Shown here: one piece after another, positions 46,411 to 58,802 of the stretch | Position numbering within the stretch: the first letter of the stretch is position 1 | How the letters are laid out: every line of letters begins with the position of its first letter | Assembly: GCA_034440575.1 (NCBI GenBank) | Contig: JAOTOL010001638.1 | Location: 1,290,001-1,354,000, forward strand | DNA: 64,000 nt | Source: Imbricaverruca yamaguchii | Taxonomy: Eukaryota > Arthropoda > Thecostraca > Neoverrucidae | Reading direction: 5' to 3' | The notes under the pieces: generated by a model | The model's database searches: none | The model's input: only the letters and a program-made list of their open reading frames with translations | Told to the model about the DNA's origin: nothing | Made by a program: the position numbers and the translations under genes

Positions 46411-46568
46411 GGTTGGTTATTGGTTTAACGACACATCGACCGTTGAGTCATGCAGCATCGCCAATCTCTCACGCCGATTGATCGCAGGCGGAGAGTAGCG
46501 GCAGGTGAGACTCGAACCCACAACCTTTCGATTGTGAGACGAGCAACTTACCTAGACCACTCGTCCCC
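46411..46568 (-). mobile_element. tRNA-derived SINE, copy 2
   Basis: Same family as the copy at 22168-22353. On the plus strand it has GACACATCGACCGTTGAGTC, CGCCAATCTCTCACG, the B-box complement GACTCGAACC (46509-46518) and the terminal ACTCGTCCCC. No clean target-site duplication is visible. Confidence 0.85.
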
Positions 46569-47809
46569 CTGTCTGGCCCCTCGTATAGTAAATTAACTTG
46601 AAGTAAAACATCACAACGTGAACTTTCTGTGGACAAATCTGAGCTGCTGAGGGCGGTCAGACGTAACTCTGAACAACCGAGGGGGCGAGGCAGAACCCAG
46701 CGGGTGTCACTCTGGACTCCTGAGAGCAATCCGGTTAGAATTCTGAACTCAGGGCAGTCAGGTGTAACTCTGAGCCGCTGGGGAGGCGGGGACGTGACTA
46801 ATAAATGCGTTCTCTCAGTGGCCAGCTCGTGCAGCTAACAGGAGCCAGAAAGGTGGGGGTCCGTAGGCGGTCGGGCGTAGCCAGGATGGATAATGGGTCT
46901 TGTAGGAAGTAAGATTGTGGTCTGCGGTATTGCATTGAAGTCGGCAGGTCCTCCCTGGCACCAAACAGTGATGCGTGCTAATTTGATGAGCTCAACAACC
47001 TGTGCATGACGCGACCTTCATCTCGAAGCGTAGTGGGAGGACATGCAGTCTATCATGATGACTCACGGCACTGGGTACCGGCGCTCCTGATTATCACGTT
47101 TGCGCGCCTGCGCCCCTGTCGCAGCGGGACCGGGAACGTAGTTTACGACTCATACCATCTACTCGAACAGATGTATTGACTGCCCGAATCACTCGAACAA
47201 GTCTGCTGTGCTATGCGTGCAAATGCCATCAGAGCTTAGGTTTCGTGCACGCTGGCTCATCTCATCATACCTGTGCTGTCGTCCCACTCGAATCATACCG
47301 ATTCGGCTGTCCTGCTGAACATGCTGAGCACGTCAAACCGTCCGTAGAAACTGTTATCTGAGGAAAACCGAGGTCATAAACCGGTCTCGGCCATCTCTCC
47401 CACTCGCGCGTGCGCGGTGTGTGTGTGTGCGTGTGTGTGGTGGGCAGGTAGGCTGACAAGGCTGTGGCTATTGTCAATGTTACAGCACGCTACTGTTTGA
47501 ACCTCTGCTGTGTACTTTCTGTAGCCACAGTTTATGGTTGGTGCCAGCTACACTGTTGCCCTACCAAGTTTTGACGTTACTCACTGCAGCGGAATTGTGT
47601 GACATGGGTGCTAATAGGTCCGAAGGCGCGCACAATCGGTCTCGGTAATTTAGCTTCGAAATCGAGCTCCCCGAGCTACGCCCAGCAGCGAACCGTTGTC
47701 ACCTAACATCCACCTGCCTTCGGCTTATTCGGTCCTATCCTGACTTAGAAAAAGCCTACACACAGGCCGATTGAATTGGTTCGTACGCCTTTTTTCATCG
47801 CTTGTCTTT
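46569..47809. other. Intronic spacer, minor duplications only
   Basis: Two diverged copies of GGGC(G/A)GTCAG followed by GTAACTCTGA occur near 46649 and 46752. A (GT)n-like tract lies at 47415-47445. No gene recognised. Confidence 0.5.
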
Positions 47810-48165
47810 GTTCTTACATTAGTTCTCGCCGAGTCTGGCAATGTTCGTGAGCCATTCCTCTCCGAGTCTGGCCTTGTTCTTACCTCAGTTCTCGCCGCGC
47901 CTGGTCTTGCTCTTACGTCATTTCTCCCGGAGTCTGACCTTGCTCTTATATCAGTTCTCGCTGGACCCTTTCTCCCTATTCACAGGCAGTTCTCGCTGAG
48001 CCGGGCCCTGTTCACAGGCAGTTCTCGCTGGGCCGGGCCCTGTTCACAGGCAGTTCTCGCTGGTCCGGGCCCTGTTCACCCGTTAGCTGTCGCGCTATAG
48101 GGCCTTCTTCGGACGTTAGTTCTCGCTGAGCCGGGCCCTGTTCACCCGTTAGGTCCCGCGAGTCT
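47810..48165. repeat. 33-bp minisatellite
   Basis: About eleven copies with GTTCTCGC(C/T)G, (A/G)G(C/T)C(T/G)GG and TTGTTC or CTGTTCAC. Early copies (47810-47970) are diverged; later ones (47985-48150) are more alike, with GCAGTTCTCGCTGGGCCGGG. Confidence 0.85.
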
Positions 48166-49039
48166 GGCTTTGTTCGAATGTCGGCTGTCGCTGAGTGTGC
48201 AGGACTGACGCAGTCACCGTCGGCTCTTTTTATCCTCCCCCTGCACCGCCCGCTTGCCCGGCACTGCGTCCAGACCGGCACACAATGAGAGCAGAAGCGA
48301 CAAAAACGGCGCGCAATGATTCAGTATTCCGAGCGTGTCGACGCGTTCATTGCCGGCTGAATATCTGGCGAGGGCGGGGAGTCGGCCGCTAATTACGGCA
48401 CGTGGTCTCGTGGCGTGCCACGCAGAGGCGGGGCGGACGGCTACTTCCCTTCAGATCTGGAGCAACCGTCTTCCTTCAGCATACAAACGTTTCTGTCATT
48501 TGACATCCACGCAATGTCATTAGAACATGCGGTTGTTGTTGACGAGCACAGTTTTCACAATTGTCGTTTCATGACGCAGTTTTCGTTTCGTGACATGACA
48601 GTTGATTGGCATACTGGCGACAGACTATCTGAATTTTCCACATTTTTAAGCACTAACTGCGATATGTTGTTTTCGTACTATCATACAGATGCATGTCACA
48701 GAGCAGGGAGTTTTCTGGTTTGCATCCATGATTCATCTCAATGTCCCTCTATGAGTGATCCAGCCCGTGGAAAGTAGGATCTCTACTGGAACTCGCTCAG
48801 CGGCTTGGTGCTCGAGCCCCCCACGTCCTTCTGAAACAGCCATGAACGAGCAGATGATCCTCTTCGGGACACGTCTAATATAAAACAGTATATCCTCGAT
48901 AAGCCCAATCCAGTTGAATTGGGTTTACCAAAGAATTACAGGTAATACCACTTGAGCGATGGCTACATCTTATAGTCTAGTCCTTGATTTTGACGTCAGC
49001 TAGGAAAAGCTTCACATTCTGCAGCCACTCGGGCCTGCT
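48166..49039. other. Intronic spacer, nothing recognised
   Basis: Unique sequence. The 120-codon frame at 48415-48777 shows no known domain. Confidence 0.45.
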
Positions 49040-49215
49040 TTACAAGGCGAGAAGGCTGGTCTGGGGAAGCAGTTGTGCCTCACCTCCTAAGACAGCTCCA
49101 CGTTTCGCAGCTACTCTGACCGTCAATAAAGGACGCTCCGAGTTCATTCTCACATGGCGAAAATACTGGTCTGGGAAAGCAGCTGTGCGTCGCCTCATAA
49201 GAACGCTCCCGGCGT
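49040..49215. repeat. Two-copy ~111-bp tandem duplication
   Basis: GGCGAGAAGGCTGGTCTGGG (49046 onward) recurs as GGCGAAAATACTGGTCTGGG (49157 onward). Both are followed by AAGCAG(T/C)TGTGC and CCTCCTAAGA/CCTCATAAGA. The copies are about 80% alike by eye. Confidence 0.85.
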
Positions 49216-49500
49216 TCATGGGAAATTATGTGTACGTTGGCCGATGCTCCATCACCGTCTGCCACGCAACGCCGTCCGGCCTAACAACAGTTACGCATTG
49301 GTTACCTTTCGACGTCAAGGAGGCGATTGTGGAGGCCCTGATATTCCCACACATACATATGACATATGCGTGTCTGTCCCATTACAATGTCCAGCGGCAT
49401 GGGCAGGCCGGAGCACTGGAGCAACGGCCACACATCCGACATCCAAACGGCTGAGAGGCCAGGAACCACTGCGCCCGGGTTGTGTGCAGTAATTGGCCTA

Positions 49501-49629
49501 TTGTTGGATCATACGGCGTCACCAATCTCTCACGCCGATTGGCCCCGCGCGAAGAGTAGCGATAGGTGGGATCCAAGCCCACAACTTTTCGTTGGGAGAC
49601 GGGTATCTTAGCAAAGAACTACTCGCCTC
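49501..49629 (-). mobile_element. tRNA-derived SINE, copy 3 (truncated, diverged)
   Basis: Plus-strand CACCAATCTCTCACGCCGAT, then GCGCGAAGAGTAGCGATAGG and a decayed B box (GGATCCAAGCCC) match the SINE family. The SINE-tail side is shortened and several tRNA-part bases are changed. It abuts the giant 15/20-bp array by about 100 bp. Confidence 0.75.
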
Positions 49630-49724
49630 TTGTGTGGAGTATCGGGCACCGAAGGCACATCAGCCCCGTGGTCGAGAAACTGGGCTGGGTGCGAGTCGAG
49701 GATCCGGCGAGACACGACAGCTGA

Positions 49725-52230
49725 GGCGTACCGAGCCCAACCGAGGCGTGCCGAGCCGAGGCGTGCCGAGCCTAGCCGAGGCGTGCCGAGCCCAGCCGAG
49801 GCGTGCCGAGCCCAGCCGAGGCGTGCCGAGCGCAGCCGAGGCGTGCCGAGCCCAGCCGAGGCGTGCCGAGCGCAGCCGAGGCGTACCGAGCGCAGCCGAG
49901 GCGTGCCGAGCCCAGCCGAGGCGTGCCAGCCGAGGCGTGCCGAGCCAGCCGAGGCGTGCCGAGCCCAGCCGAGGCGTGCCGAGCCCAGCCGAGGCGTGCC
50001 GAGCCCAGCCGAGGCGTGCCGAGCCCAGCCGAGGCGTGCCGAGCCCAGCCGAGGCGTGCCGAGCGCAGCCGAGGCGTACCGAGCCCAACCGAGGCGTGCC
50101 GAGCCGAGGCGTGCCGAGCCCAGCCGAGACGTACCGAGCCGAGACGTACCGAGCCCAGCCGAGACGTACCGAGCCGAGGCGTGCCGAGGCGTGCCGAGCC
50201 GAGGCGTGCCGAGCCGAGGCGTGCCGAGCCCAGCCGAGGCGTGCCGAGCCGAGCGTGCCGAGCCAGCCGAGGCGTGCCGAGCCGAGGCGTGCCGAGCCGA
50301 GCCGAGGCGTGCCGAGCCGAGGCGTGCCGAGCCGAGGCGTGCCGAGCCCAGCCGAGGCGTGCCGAGCCGCAGCCGAGGCGTACCGAGCCCAGCCGAGGCG
50401 TGCCGAGCCCAGCCGAGGCGTGCCGAGCCCAGCCGAGGCGTGCCGAGCCCAGCCGAGGCGTGCCGAGCCCAGCCGAGGCGTGCCGAGCCGAGGCGTGCCG
50501 AGCCCAGCCGAGGCGTGCCGAGCGCAGCCGAGGCGTGCCGAGCGCAGCCGAGGCGTGCCGAGCCCAGCCGAGGCCTGCCGAGCCCAGCCGAGGCGTGCCG
50601 AGCCGAGGCGTGCCGAGACGTACCGAGCCGAGACGTACCGAGCCCAGCCGAGACGTACCGAGCCGAGACGTACCGAGCCCAGCCGAGACGTACCGAGCCG
50701 AGACGTACCGAGCCCAGCCGAGGCGTACCGAGCCCAGCCGAGGCGTACCGAGCCCAGCCGAGGCGTGCCGAGCCCAGCCGAGACGTACCGAGCCGAGGCG
50801 TACCGAGCCCAGCCGAGGCGTACCGAGCCGAGGCGTACCGAGCCCAGCCGAGACGTGGCGAGCCCAGCCGAGGCGTGCCGAGCCGAGGCGTGCCGAGCCC
50901 AGCCGAGGCGTGCCGAGCCCAGCCGAGGCGTGCCGAGAGGCCGAGCGCAGCCGAGGCGTGCCGAGCCCAGCCGAGGCCTGCCGAGCCCAGCCGAGGCGTG
51001 CCGAGCAGCCGAGGCGTGCCGAGACGTACCGAGCCGAGACGTACCGGAGCCCAGCCGAGACGTACCGAGCCGAGACGTACCGAGCCCAGCCGAGACGTAC
51101 CGAGCCGAGACGTACCGAGCCCAGCCGAGGCGTACCGAGCCCAGCCGAGGCGTACCGAGCCCAGCCGAGGCGTACCGAGCCGAGGCGTGCCGAGCCCAGC
51201 CGAGGCGTGCCGAGCCCAGCCGAGACGTACCGAGCCGAGGCGTACCGAGCCCAGCCGAGGCGTACCGAGCCGAGGCGTGCCGAGCCCAGCCGAGGCGTGC
51301 CGAGCCGAGGCGTGCCGAGCCGAGCCGAGGCGTACCGAGCCCAGCCGAGACGTACCGAGCCCAGCCGAGGCGTGCCGAGCCCAGCCGAGGCGTGCCGAGC
51401 CCAGCCGAGGCGTGCCGAGCCCAGCCGAGGCGTGCCGAGCCCAGCCGAGGCGTGCCGAGCCCAGCCGAGGCGTGCCGAGCCCAGCCGAGGCGTGCCGAGG
51501 CGTGCCGAGCCCAGCCGAGGCGTGCCGAGCCCAGCCGAGGCGTGCCGAGGCGTGCCGAGGCGTGCCGAGCCGAGCCGAGGCGTACCGAGCACAGCCGAGG
51601 CGTACCGAGCCCAGCCGAGGCGTGCCGAGCCCAGCCGAGGCGTGCCGAGCCGAGCCGAGGCGTGCCGAGGCGTGCCGAGCCGAGGCGTGCCGAGGCGTGC
51701 CGAGCCGAGGCGTGCCGAGCCGAGGCGTGCCGAGGCGTGCCGAGGCGTGCCGAGCCGAGGCGTGCCGAGCCCAGCCGAGGCGTGCCGAGGCGTGCCGAGC
51801 CGAGGCGTGCCGAGGCGTGCCGAGCCGAGGCGTGCCGAGCCCAGCCGAGGCGTGCCGAGCCGAGGCGTGCCGAGACGTACCGAGCCGAGACGTACCGAGC
51901 CGAGACGTACCGAGCACAGCCGAAGCGTACCGAGCCCAGCCGAGGCGTGCCGAGCCGAGGCGTGCCGAGCCGAGGCGTGCCGAGGCGTGCCGAGGCGTGC
52001 CGAGCCGAGGCGTGCCGAGGCGTGCCGAGCCGAGGCGTGCCGAACCGAGCCGAGGCGTACCGAGCCGAGGCGTACCGAGCCGAGGCGTGCCGAGCCCAGC
52101 CGAGGCGTGCCGAGCCGAGGCGTACCAAGCCGAGGCGTACCGAGCCGAGGCGTACCAAGCCCAGCCGAGGCGTACCAAGCCCAGCAGAGGCGTGCCGAGC
52201 CTAGCTGAGGCATACCGAGCCCAGCCAAGG
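49725..52230. repeat. Giant 15/20-bp minisatellite (2.5 kb)
   Basis: About 140 units of two alternating types: CCGAGGCGTGCCGAG (15 bp), and the same followed by CCCAG (20 bp). Frequent sub-variants are GCGTACC and GACGTACC. Runs such as GAGACGTACCGAG are clustered (50120-50180, 50610-50715, 51015-51120, 51865-51915), which indicates block duplication. Open frames of 800-980 codons appear in several frames on both strands because the units lack stop codons; none is a gene. Confidence 0.97.
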
Positions 52231-52560
52231 CCACGGTGCCCTGCGCGATTCCGTCGTGACACCTGCGTTGCCCTCATTGGTCCAGGCGCGGCACCCGGGG
52301 TGCCCTCACTGGTCCAGGCACGACACCCGGGATGCCCTCACTGGTCCAGGCGCGACACCCGAGGTGCCCTCTCTGGTCCAGGTGCGACACCCGGGGTGCC
52401 CTCACTGGTCCAGGCGCGACACCCGGGGTGCCCTCTCTGGTCCAGGTGCGACACCCGAGGTGCCCTCACCGGTCCAGGCGCGGCACCCGGGGTGCCCTCA
52501 CTGGTCCAGGCGCGACACCCGGTGTGCCCTCACTGGTCCAGACGCGACTACCGCTCTGTG
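52231..52560. repeat. 32-bp minisatellite
   Basis: About ten copies of a unit made of GGTCCAGGCGCGACACCCG and GGGTGCCCTCACT (variants GAGGTGCCCTCTCT, GGTGCGACACC). It follows the giant array immediately. Confidence 0.95.
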
Positions 52561-52967
52561 TGAAGTGTTTTCACTACAGAGTGACTCGTCACCCATGGGG
52601 CCACGGGACAGTGCTGACGGTCAGCTGACGCCTCTGCAGGTGAGAACGGGTATCGAACATCCGGCTATCGGTCAGTCATTACACGGAATCGGACGCCCGC
52701 CAGCACATCTGACTTGCCATCTCTGGCCGCATGTGTTAGTTGGATGATGAAAGATTGGAAGGAAGGTTTTACAATGTATATGAAACATTGACTGTGATTG
52801 CATGGAGGGGTAAGATATACCTTTATGTCATGTCCGAGAGTTTAATTAAGTGCATCACTTTTTACACGTGTTACACTAATGGCATTCATCATAACGGCTT
52901 ATGCTCTTAAATTGACAACATGCATGCTTTCTTGTATATTAATTGCAACAATACAAATATATATTGT
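52561..52967. other. Intronic spacer
   Basis: Unique, AT-rich in its second half. Nothing recognised. Confidence 0.45.
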
Positions 52968-53123
52968 GGTTGTTGGTTTTACGACACGTCGATCGTGGAG
53001 TCATGTAGCGTCGCCAATCTCTCACGCCGATTGGTCGCGGGCGAATAGTACCGAAAGGTGAGACTCAAGCCCACAAGCTTTCGATTGTGAGGTGGGCATC
53101 TTAGTTCTAGACTACTCATCCCC
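52968..53123 (-). mobile_element. tRNA-derived SINE, copy 4
   Basis: Plus-strand GTTGGTTTTACGACACGTCG, CGCCAATCTCTCACGCCGAT, a B-box complement with one change (GACTCAAGCC, 53062-53071) and the terminal ACTACTCATCCCC match the family along its whole length. Confidence 0.85.
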
Positions 53124-53240
53124 ATGCATATGTATGATGGGGATGAAAGCGGATCCAGCGGATATGGACTGCATATGTTGATGATTAACACCTATTATGG
53201 GCATAGCTTGCTTGGAATACCATCAATTAGGTTAAACACA

Positions 53241-53805
53241 CAAAAGGATTACTTTTATGCAAAAAAATCTGCCGGTCTTCTGACCGGGCTTCAGAGCATA
53301 TTGATCGGGCTCAAGACGGACCTGGCCACAGCAAACTGGCCCGGGCCCGGGCTTCGGCCACAGCAGACTGGCCGGGCCCGGGCTTCGGCCACAGCAGACT
53401 GGCCGGGCCCGGGCTTCGGCCACAGCAGACTGGCCGGGCCCGGGCTTCGGCCACAGCAGACTGGCCGTACCCGGGCTTCGGTCACGACATACTGGCCGGG
53501 CCCGGGCTTCAGTCACAGCAGACTGGGTGGGACCGGGCTTCGTCCACAGCAGACTGAGTAGGGCTCGGGCTTCAGCCACAGCAGATTGGCCGGGCCCGGG
53601 CTTCGGCCACGACAGACTGGCCGGGCCCGGGCTTCGGCCACAGCAGACTGGGTGGGACCGGGCTTCAGTCACAGCAGACTGGGTAGGACCGGGCTTCAGT
53701 CACAGCAGACTGAGTGGGGCTCGGGCTTCAGCCACAGCAGACTGAGTGGGGCTCGGGCTTCGGCCACAGCAGACCAGCTGGGAGCAGGCTTCGGTCCCCA
53801 AGTTG
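53241..53805. repeat. Dispersed repeat copy B with 32-bp minisatellite
   Basis: The first ~95 bases match the flank of copy A at 7571-7670 (GCCGGTCTTCTGACCGGGCT and GCCACAGCAAAC). They are followed by about fourteen copies of a 32-bp unit with CTGGCCGGGCCCGGGCTTCG and GCCACAGCAGA. Later copies (GGGTGGGACCGGGCTTC, GAGTGGGGCTCGGGC) are more diverged. Confidence 0.85.
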
Positions 53806-54360
53806 GGCATCTGCCGCGTCAAATTCTTACCGAAGATGCAAGATGTTTTTCTTTTGAGCAATGGTTCCTTGCCGATTATCAGATGTTTAAGAGGCTAAAG
53901 ATGTAGTAACGTGCCTATGGTTCTGTATGAATCACGTCAATTACATCGGTGCATGCCAGTGTACATTAATACATGTTCGAAGTCAGTTGCGGAATCAGAA
54001 CACAAACAGCTTGGAATGTGCAAGAATGTCAGGCACAGTTGACAGAAATATGTCCAGCATTTTGTGCTGCCACGTTTTTTTTGCAAATGGCAGTGCAAAT
54101 CCAAATTTGGCAAACTGGTTCCATTTATTCCTTAGTCCTCGGCTAAAATGAGGCCCAACCCGATTATGTGCATACCTACTGCGCCTCATAAAACTTCGAG
54201 CTGGCAAAACAATGCGGTGGCGACTGATGTTTGCTTTTCAGTATCCTACTCATCGCAGTGCTTCCTTGTTTGTCCATCAACAAATTATGGGCAGTATAGG
54301 CGGCGTGATGTTGCACGACTGAAGACGTGAGGCGAAAAACGAATCAGCTACCATCAGATA
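53806..54360. other. Intronic spacer, nothing recognised
   Basis: Unique sequence without supported gene. Confidence 0.45.
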
Positions 54361-54537
54361 CTGCAGGACGTGCCACAGTCCGCAGTCCACCCGGACGGCT
54401 AACTCGTCATCTTCCTCAATGCAGGACGTGACACACCCTGCTATACACTTAGGCGGCTAACTCGTCATCTTCCTCAATGCAGGACGTGACACACCCTGCT
54501 ATACACTTAGGCGGCTAACTCGTCATCTTCCTCATTT
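54361..54537. repeat. 58-bp tandem repeat, three copies
   Basis: Units of TGCAGGACGTGACACACCCT, GCTATACACTTAGG and CGGCTAACTCGTCATCTTCC. Copies 2 and 3 are identical or nearly so, and copy 1 is diverged. Confidence 0.92.
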
Positions 54538-54703
54538 CGGCTGGACCGTGTTTGGAGTCCGGCTGTCTGCCCGTGTCGGTCATGCCGTTATCGAAGTTCA
54601 CTTCCGCCGGCCGCCACAGCCTGTTTTGTCACGCCATCGAGCCACGGTGGAATCGCATATGGTCCCGTCCCACGCTGCGTCCGTGTTTACCGCGAGATAA
54701 GCG

Positions 54704-54762
54704 GCCGGACACCCGGACACCCGGACACCCGGACACCCGGACACCCGGACACCCGGACACCG
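54704..54762. repeat. 8-bp repeat (CGGACACC)n
   Basis: Seven perfect copies of CGGACACC. Confidence 0.97.
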
Positions 54763-55135
54763 ACAGCGACATCCTGCCGAGCAACTGGCTGGTCACTCTG
54801 GTACCGATAGCGACACCCTGTCAGGTAACTGGCCAGTCACTCTAATACCGATAGCGACACCCTGTCAAGCATCTGGCCGGTCACTCTGATACCGATAACG
54901 ACACCCGGTCAGGTAACTGGCCAGTCACTCTAATACCGAAAGCGACACCCTATCAGGTAACTGGCCGGCCACTCTGATACCGATAGCGACACCCTATCAG
55001 GTAACTGGCCGGTCACTCTAATACCGATATCGACACCCTGTCAGGTAACTAGCTGGTCACTCTAATACCGATAGCGACACCCTGCTAAGGAACCGGCCGG
55101 CCACCCGGACACTGGCAGCGACACCATGCCAAGGA
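54763..55135. repeat. 44-bp minisatellite
   Basis: About eight copies with GGTCACTCTAATACCGATAG, CGACACCCTGTCAGG and TAACTGGCC. The last copies (55080-55135) are diverged. Confidence 0.92.
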
Positions 55136-55499
55136 ACCGGTCGTACCTGCGCCCTCTCGCACTTCGTTCGCATGACAAGCGCTGGCCCACTGGCTCACCA
55201 TCTGGATAGTCCAGCCAAAATCATGATCTATCGGTCACGCCTTCCCTGTCTATCCCAAATATAACTATAAATATGTCTGCAAGAGGCACAATCAGTCAAG
55301 TAGCTTTCACTCAGGGTACACCCAAGCAGGTTTGTTGGTGCATGTGAACGCACGAAAGTTCATCACAGCCGTACATTTCATGTTTATATTAATGCCACGA
55401 CTGCTCGTTATTAGGGGAATCCCAGGCGGGCCGGTGAGGATGGCAGTCACCTCTGCCGTGAAGTAGAACGGGCGAGCATATATTTTGGCTCCCGGGATT
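55136..55499. other. Intronic spacer
   Basis: Unique. Nothing recognised. Confidence 0.45.
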
Positions 55500-56105
55500 T
55501 CAGCAAGCCCAAAGCATAACAGGAGACCTATCATCCTGGCACAGATGACACAGATGACAAGACCGTGATGTTATCTGGAGGCGCATTGATATCGACAACG
55601 GGCTTCTAAAGCTCACGAAAAAAACAACACCCGTCAGAAGGCTCATCATGTTTCCCGGAGGCCCCAGATCGGGATGCCCATTAGTGATAATAGGAGGCCT
55701 CCGAAGGTAACGAGGAGACAATACCTGGCGGGAAACCTACGACCTTGTTCTGAGACCCAAGAACTGCACGTGTTGTTGATAGGTTGGCTGCTCATCCCAC
55801 GAAAACGCCCCAAAGCTCGGCAGGAGCACCGTCATGTTATCTGCAGGCTCAAGAACTGATGGATAAGTTGGTATTGATGAGTAGCCCCTAGATATCATGA
55901 AACGCCCCAAAGCTCGACGGGAAGACCCATCACGTTGTCTAAAGCCCCAGACCAGGAGCTTATTAGTCGTAACGGAAGGTCATAAGAGCTCACGAAATTC
56001 TCTAAAGCTTGGCGGGAAGTCACCCTCATATTGTTTGTAGGCCCCAGGTCCCGAAATCAACAGGAGACCCCTGCAGAGCTCTTAAAGACCAAGAAATACG
56101 AGGAG
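55500..56105. repeat. Diverged ~80-100-bp tandem repeat
   Basis: A landmark like TCATGTT(A/G)TCT with a following AGGCCCCAG recurs near 55569, 55647, 55746, 55832, 55931 and 56029. It is usually preceded by AAACGCCCCAAAGCTCG and GCGGGAAGACC-like sequence. Six decayed copies with spacing 78-99 bp fit. Confidence 0.65.
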
Positions 56106-56280
56106 GCACATCGAACTTGCGGAAACTCTATGCCCAGTAGCTGACCGTCTTAGTAGCTCAATATGTGTCCTGGTGGTGCGCTTCACCCGTATCAATCGGA
56201 GGGTTCAGCGAAGTAATTCCCGTGGCCATCATCAGCGGACTGTCGCGGCGCGGGCTGCGGCGCTTCTGCAATTTGTCACA

Positions 56281-56318
56281 CACTGACACTGACACTGACA
56301 CTGACACTGACACCGATA
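56281..56318. repeat. (CACTGA)n hexamer
   Basis: Five to six copies of CACTGA, ending in CACCGATACC. Confidence 0.9.
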
Positions 56319-57950
56319 CCTACACACCGGCGACCATGATCGAAGTTGTCATCCCCACGTTGCCACTGATAGCTGAGTGGAAACACAGCTCCCGGCAGCA
56401 GGCAGGGAACGAAGCGTCCAGCTCAGAAAGGTTCAGCTCGACCTGTGTTCGCTGTGAGTGAAACTTTCGCCCGGGCACACGCTGCCGACGTTCAGCGCAG
56501 ATGCAACACAGCGATTGGCATCGATGCTATTTGATGTCAGTCCTCTTTTCCTCAGTACACGCTCATCAGTAGACACTGCTAGTCCTCTGACCTTTATCGG
56601 ACACTCATCAGTAGACATTGCAGTCCCCTGATCCGCCCCCTCAGATGGATTTTCCAACTGCAATTTGAGACTGCATGCTGACTGTATAGCCTCGCTAGTT
56701 CACTGGTCTGCAGAGCAAGGCTGCTGAAGCTTAGCTTTTAGCGAGAGAACCTTTGCGAACCGTCTTGGTGCGCAGTGTGTGGGGCTGCGCTGGTGTCGCC
56801 TCTTATTTCGTACGTGAAGAAGTGCATGTAAAGAAGAATGGTAGTAGAAATGTGAATGCCGGCAAAAACACCGATTTTCCCGTGAGCGCGGAACACACAT
56901 AGCTCATATTAGCACATAGGGGCCAATGACCATTGCACAACGAACAGCACTGGTTATTTTGCCGTACACGAAGGAAATAGTCCCTCAACTGCACACTGCA
57001 GGCAATAGGTGCCGCTCTATCATCTGCAGCATTCGGTTAGCTCGTAGACGTTCTCAATACCTAGGGCCGACCAAGTCGTTGCGAGTCTCAATATTTTCCG
57101 GAAACACATTTCAAAGCCACGTTCAGTTCCACATCTGGTGCTATTCTCGAGTCAACCTTTGTCGAACATCCACTTCATAACCCGGGCTCTTGCTTGACAT
57201 TGCACATAACCGTTCTGCCGAGCCATTGATCAACTCAACGAGCCTTCAGCCTCCCGACAGGACAAATGTAGCCTGTCGCCGACAATGGATCGGCCACTTG
57301 CTGGTGGACACTATCATCCGCCTTTTCCGATCACTTTGTATTGTTCCGCGTAGACATTTCCGCCGCAATTACCAACTGGCGATCCTGCACAACTCGCACA
57401 CTGCGAGCCTCTCCCTCGCATTCGCTTAGCTCATCCAAGTTCCTTAACATCACCGTGCAGCTGATTTCGCTTCCCGCAGCATCTTGGTTTGTTTATTTTA
57501 TATGCCTATTTGCGTCCAATACATAAGTGCACCTTCTCCGCAGGGACAGGAGAGGGCACACTCCTGACCACTTATTATGAAGTTGTGAACTTAAAATTGA
57601 AGTAGAAGAGACGCTATAGAGCGGAAATTCCTAAGCTTGGCGTTGTCTCCAGCCTCTCCACACAAGCCCCGCACGCCACCCCAGAGTGTTGTATTCAGAG
57701 AGAGAGTGAGAGAGAGAGAGCGACTCATCCCTATTCTCCGCGGTGGTGTGCCCATTTCCTGCACTAACAAGCGGTGCGGCCCGTGGTGGGACAACAGCTG
57801 GCCTGGCCGACTGTTTTCGCCGCACGTTGGCACGGTCGATGAGCGGACCACCTTCGCACAGACAAGATGTCCGCCCTGCTAATCCAGGTCGGAATCATCC
57901 AGCTGTCGACTGAATACTTTCACTGATGATAGACGGTAATGTATGACCGA
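56319..57950. other. Intronic stretch without recognised gene
   Basis: Unique DNA apart from a small duplication of CTCATCAGTAGACA(C/T)TGC near 56548-56610 and a short (GA)n at 57695-57720. No supported exon. Confidence 0.5.
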
Positions 57951-57958
57951 TGAACGCA

Positions 57959-58032
<74 letters not shown>

Positions 58033-58078
58033 GTGTGTGTGTGTGTGTGTTTGTGTGGTGTGTGTGTGTGTGTGTGAG
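57959..58078. repeat. (TA)n(TG)n microsatellite
   Basis: About 30 TA dinucleotides followed by TATG and about 20 TG dinucleotides with small interruptions. Confidence 0.97.
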
Positions 58079-58802
58079 CGTGTATATAACATACGTAGAA
58101 GAAATGACCATATCCATTCCTACATGCGTTTAAGTATATAACTACAAATTCATAAATATAGATACACACATAGTCCCCACATTATTCTTTTTTGTGTACA
58201 AAAGATGGCACGGGACACGGCACGAGCACAGCAGTTACAACACAGTACGACCCATGACACGGTAAGCTGAATGATGGACACAGCAAAGGGCACGGAAAAA
58301 GAAAAGACCATTTTGAGAAGACGGTAAACATCTTAATTGATGAAGAAAACAAACAAGAGCGGAGCTGCAAAATGTTTCACATTGTGACTAAATCAACATC
58401 ATATCCAGAGATACATTCGCTGCATAGCTTAATTCGCATATCATTAATGTTATTTGGGAAGGCTGAGGCAACATGCAATATGCAAGATGTTCATTTTTGG
58501 AGTTACCGGTTGTTTTTCTTAAACGCGGAAAATATCAGACACCCATGGCAGATTGTACTTCTGACCTTTGGCTAAATTGCACCTCTGATTTCCATTGCAT
58601 GGGCTATTGTGGAGTGATACTACACGGTTACTGCATGTGATTGGTAAATACTGCATATCAAGTGCTGGGAGAATGGGTATGCATGTAGGAATCACCATGT
58701 TTTGTTCTCTACACTTCTGCTTCATTTTAGATCAGCATAATTTTTGTGAAAATTTAGCACAGTGTAGTAAATTGGAAGGACAAATTTTATTTGCATCTAT
58801 AC
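58079..58802. other. AT-rich intronic spacer
   Basis: Unique. Nothing recognised. Confidence 0.45.

Noticed and set aside
49493..52563. Open frames of 801-977 codons on the + strand and 820-889 codons on the - strand
   Set aside because: They are produced by the 15/20-bp repeat, which lacks stops. The peptide is a monotonous cycle in every frame and strand, with no domain and no splice context.
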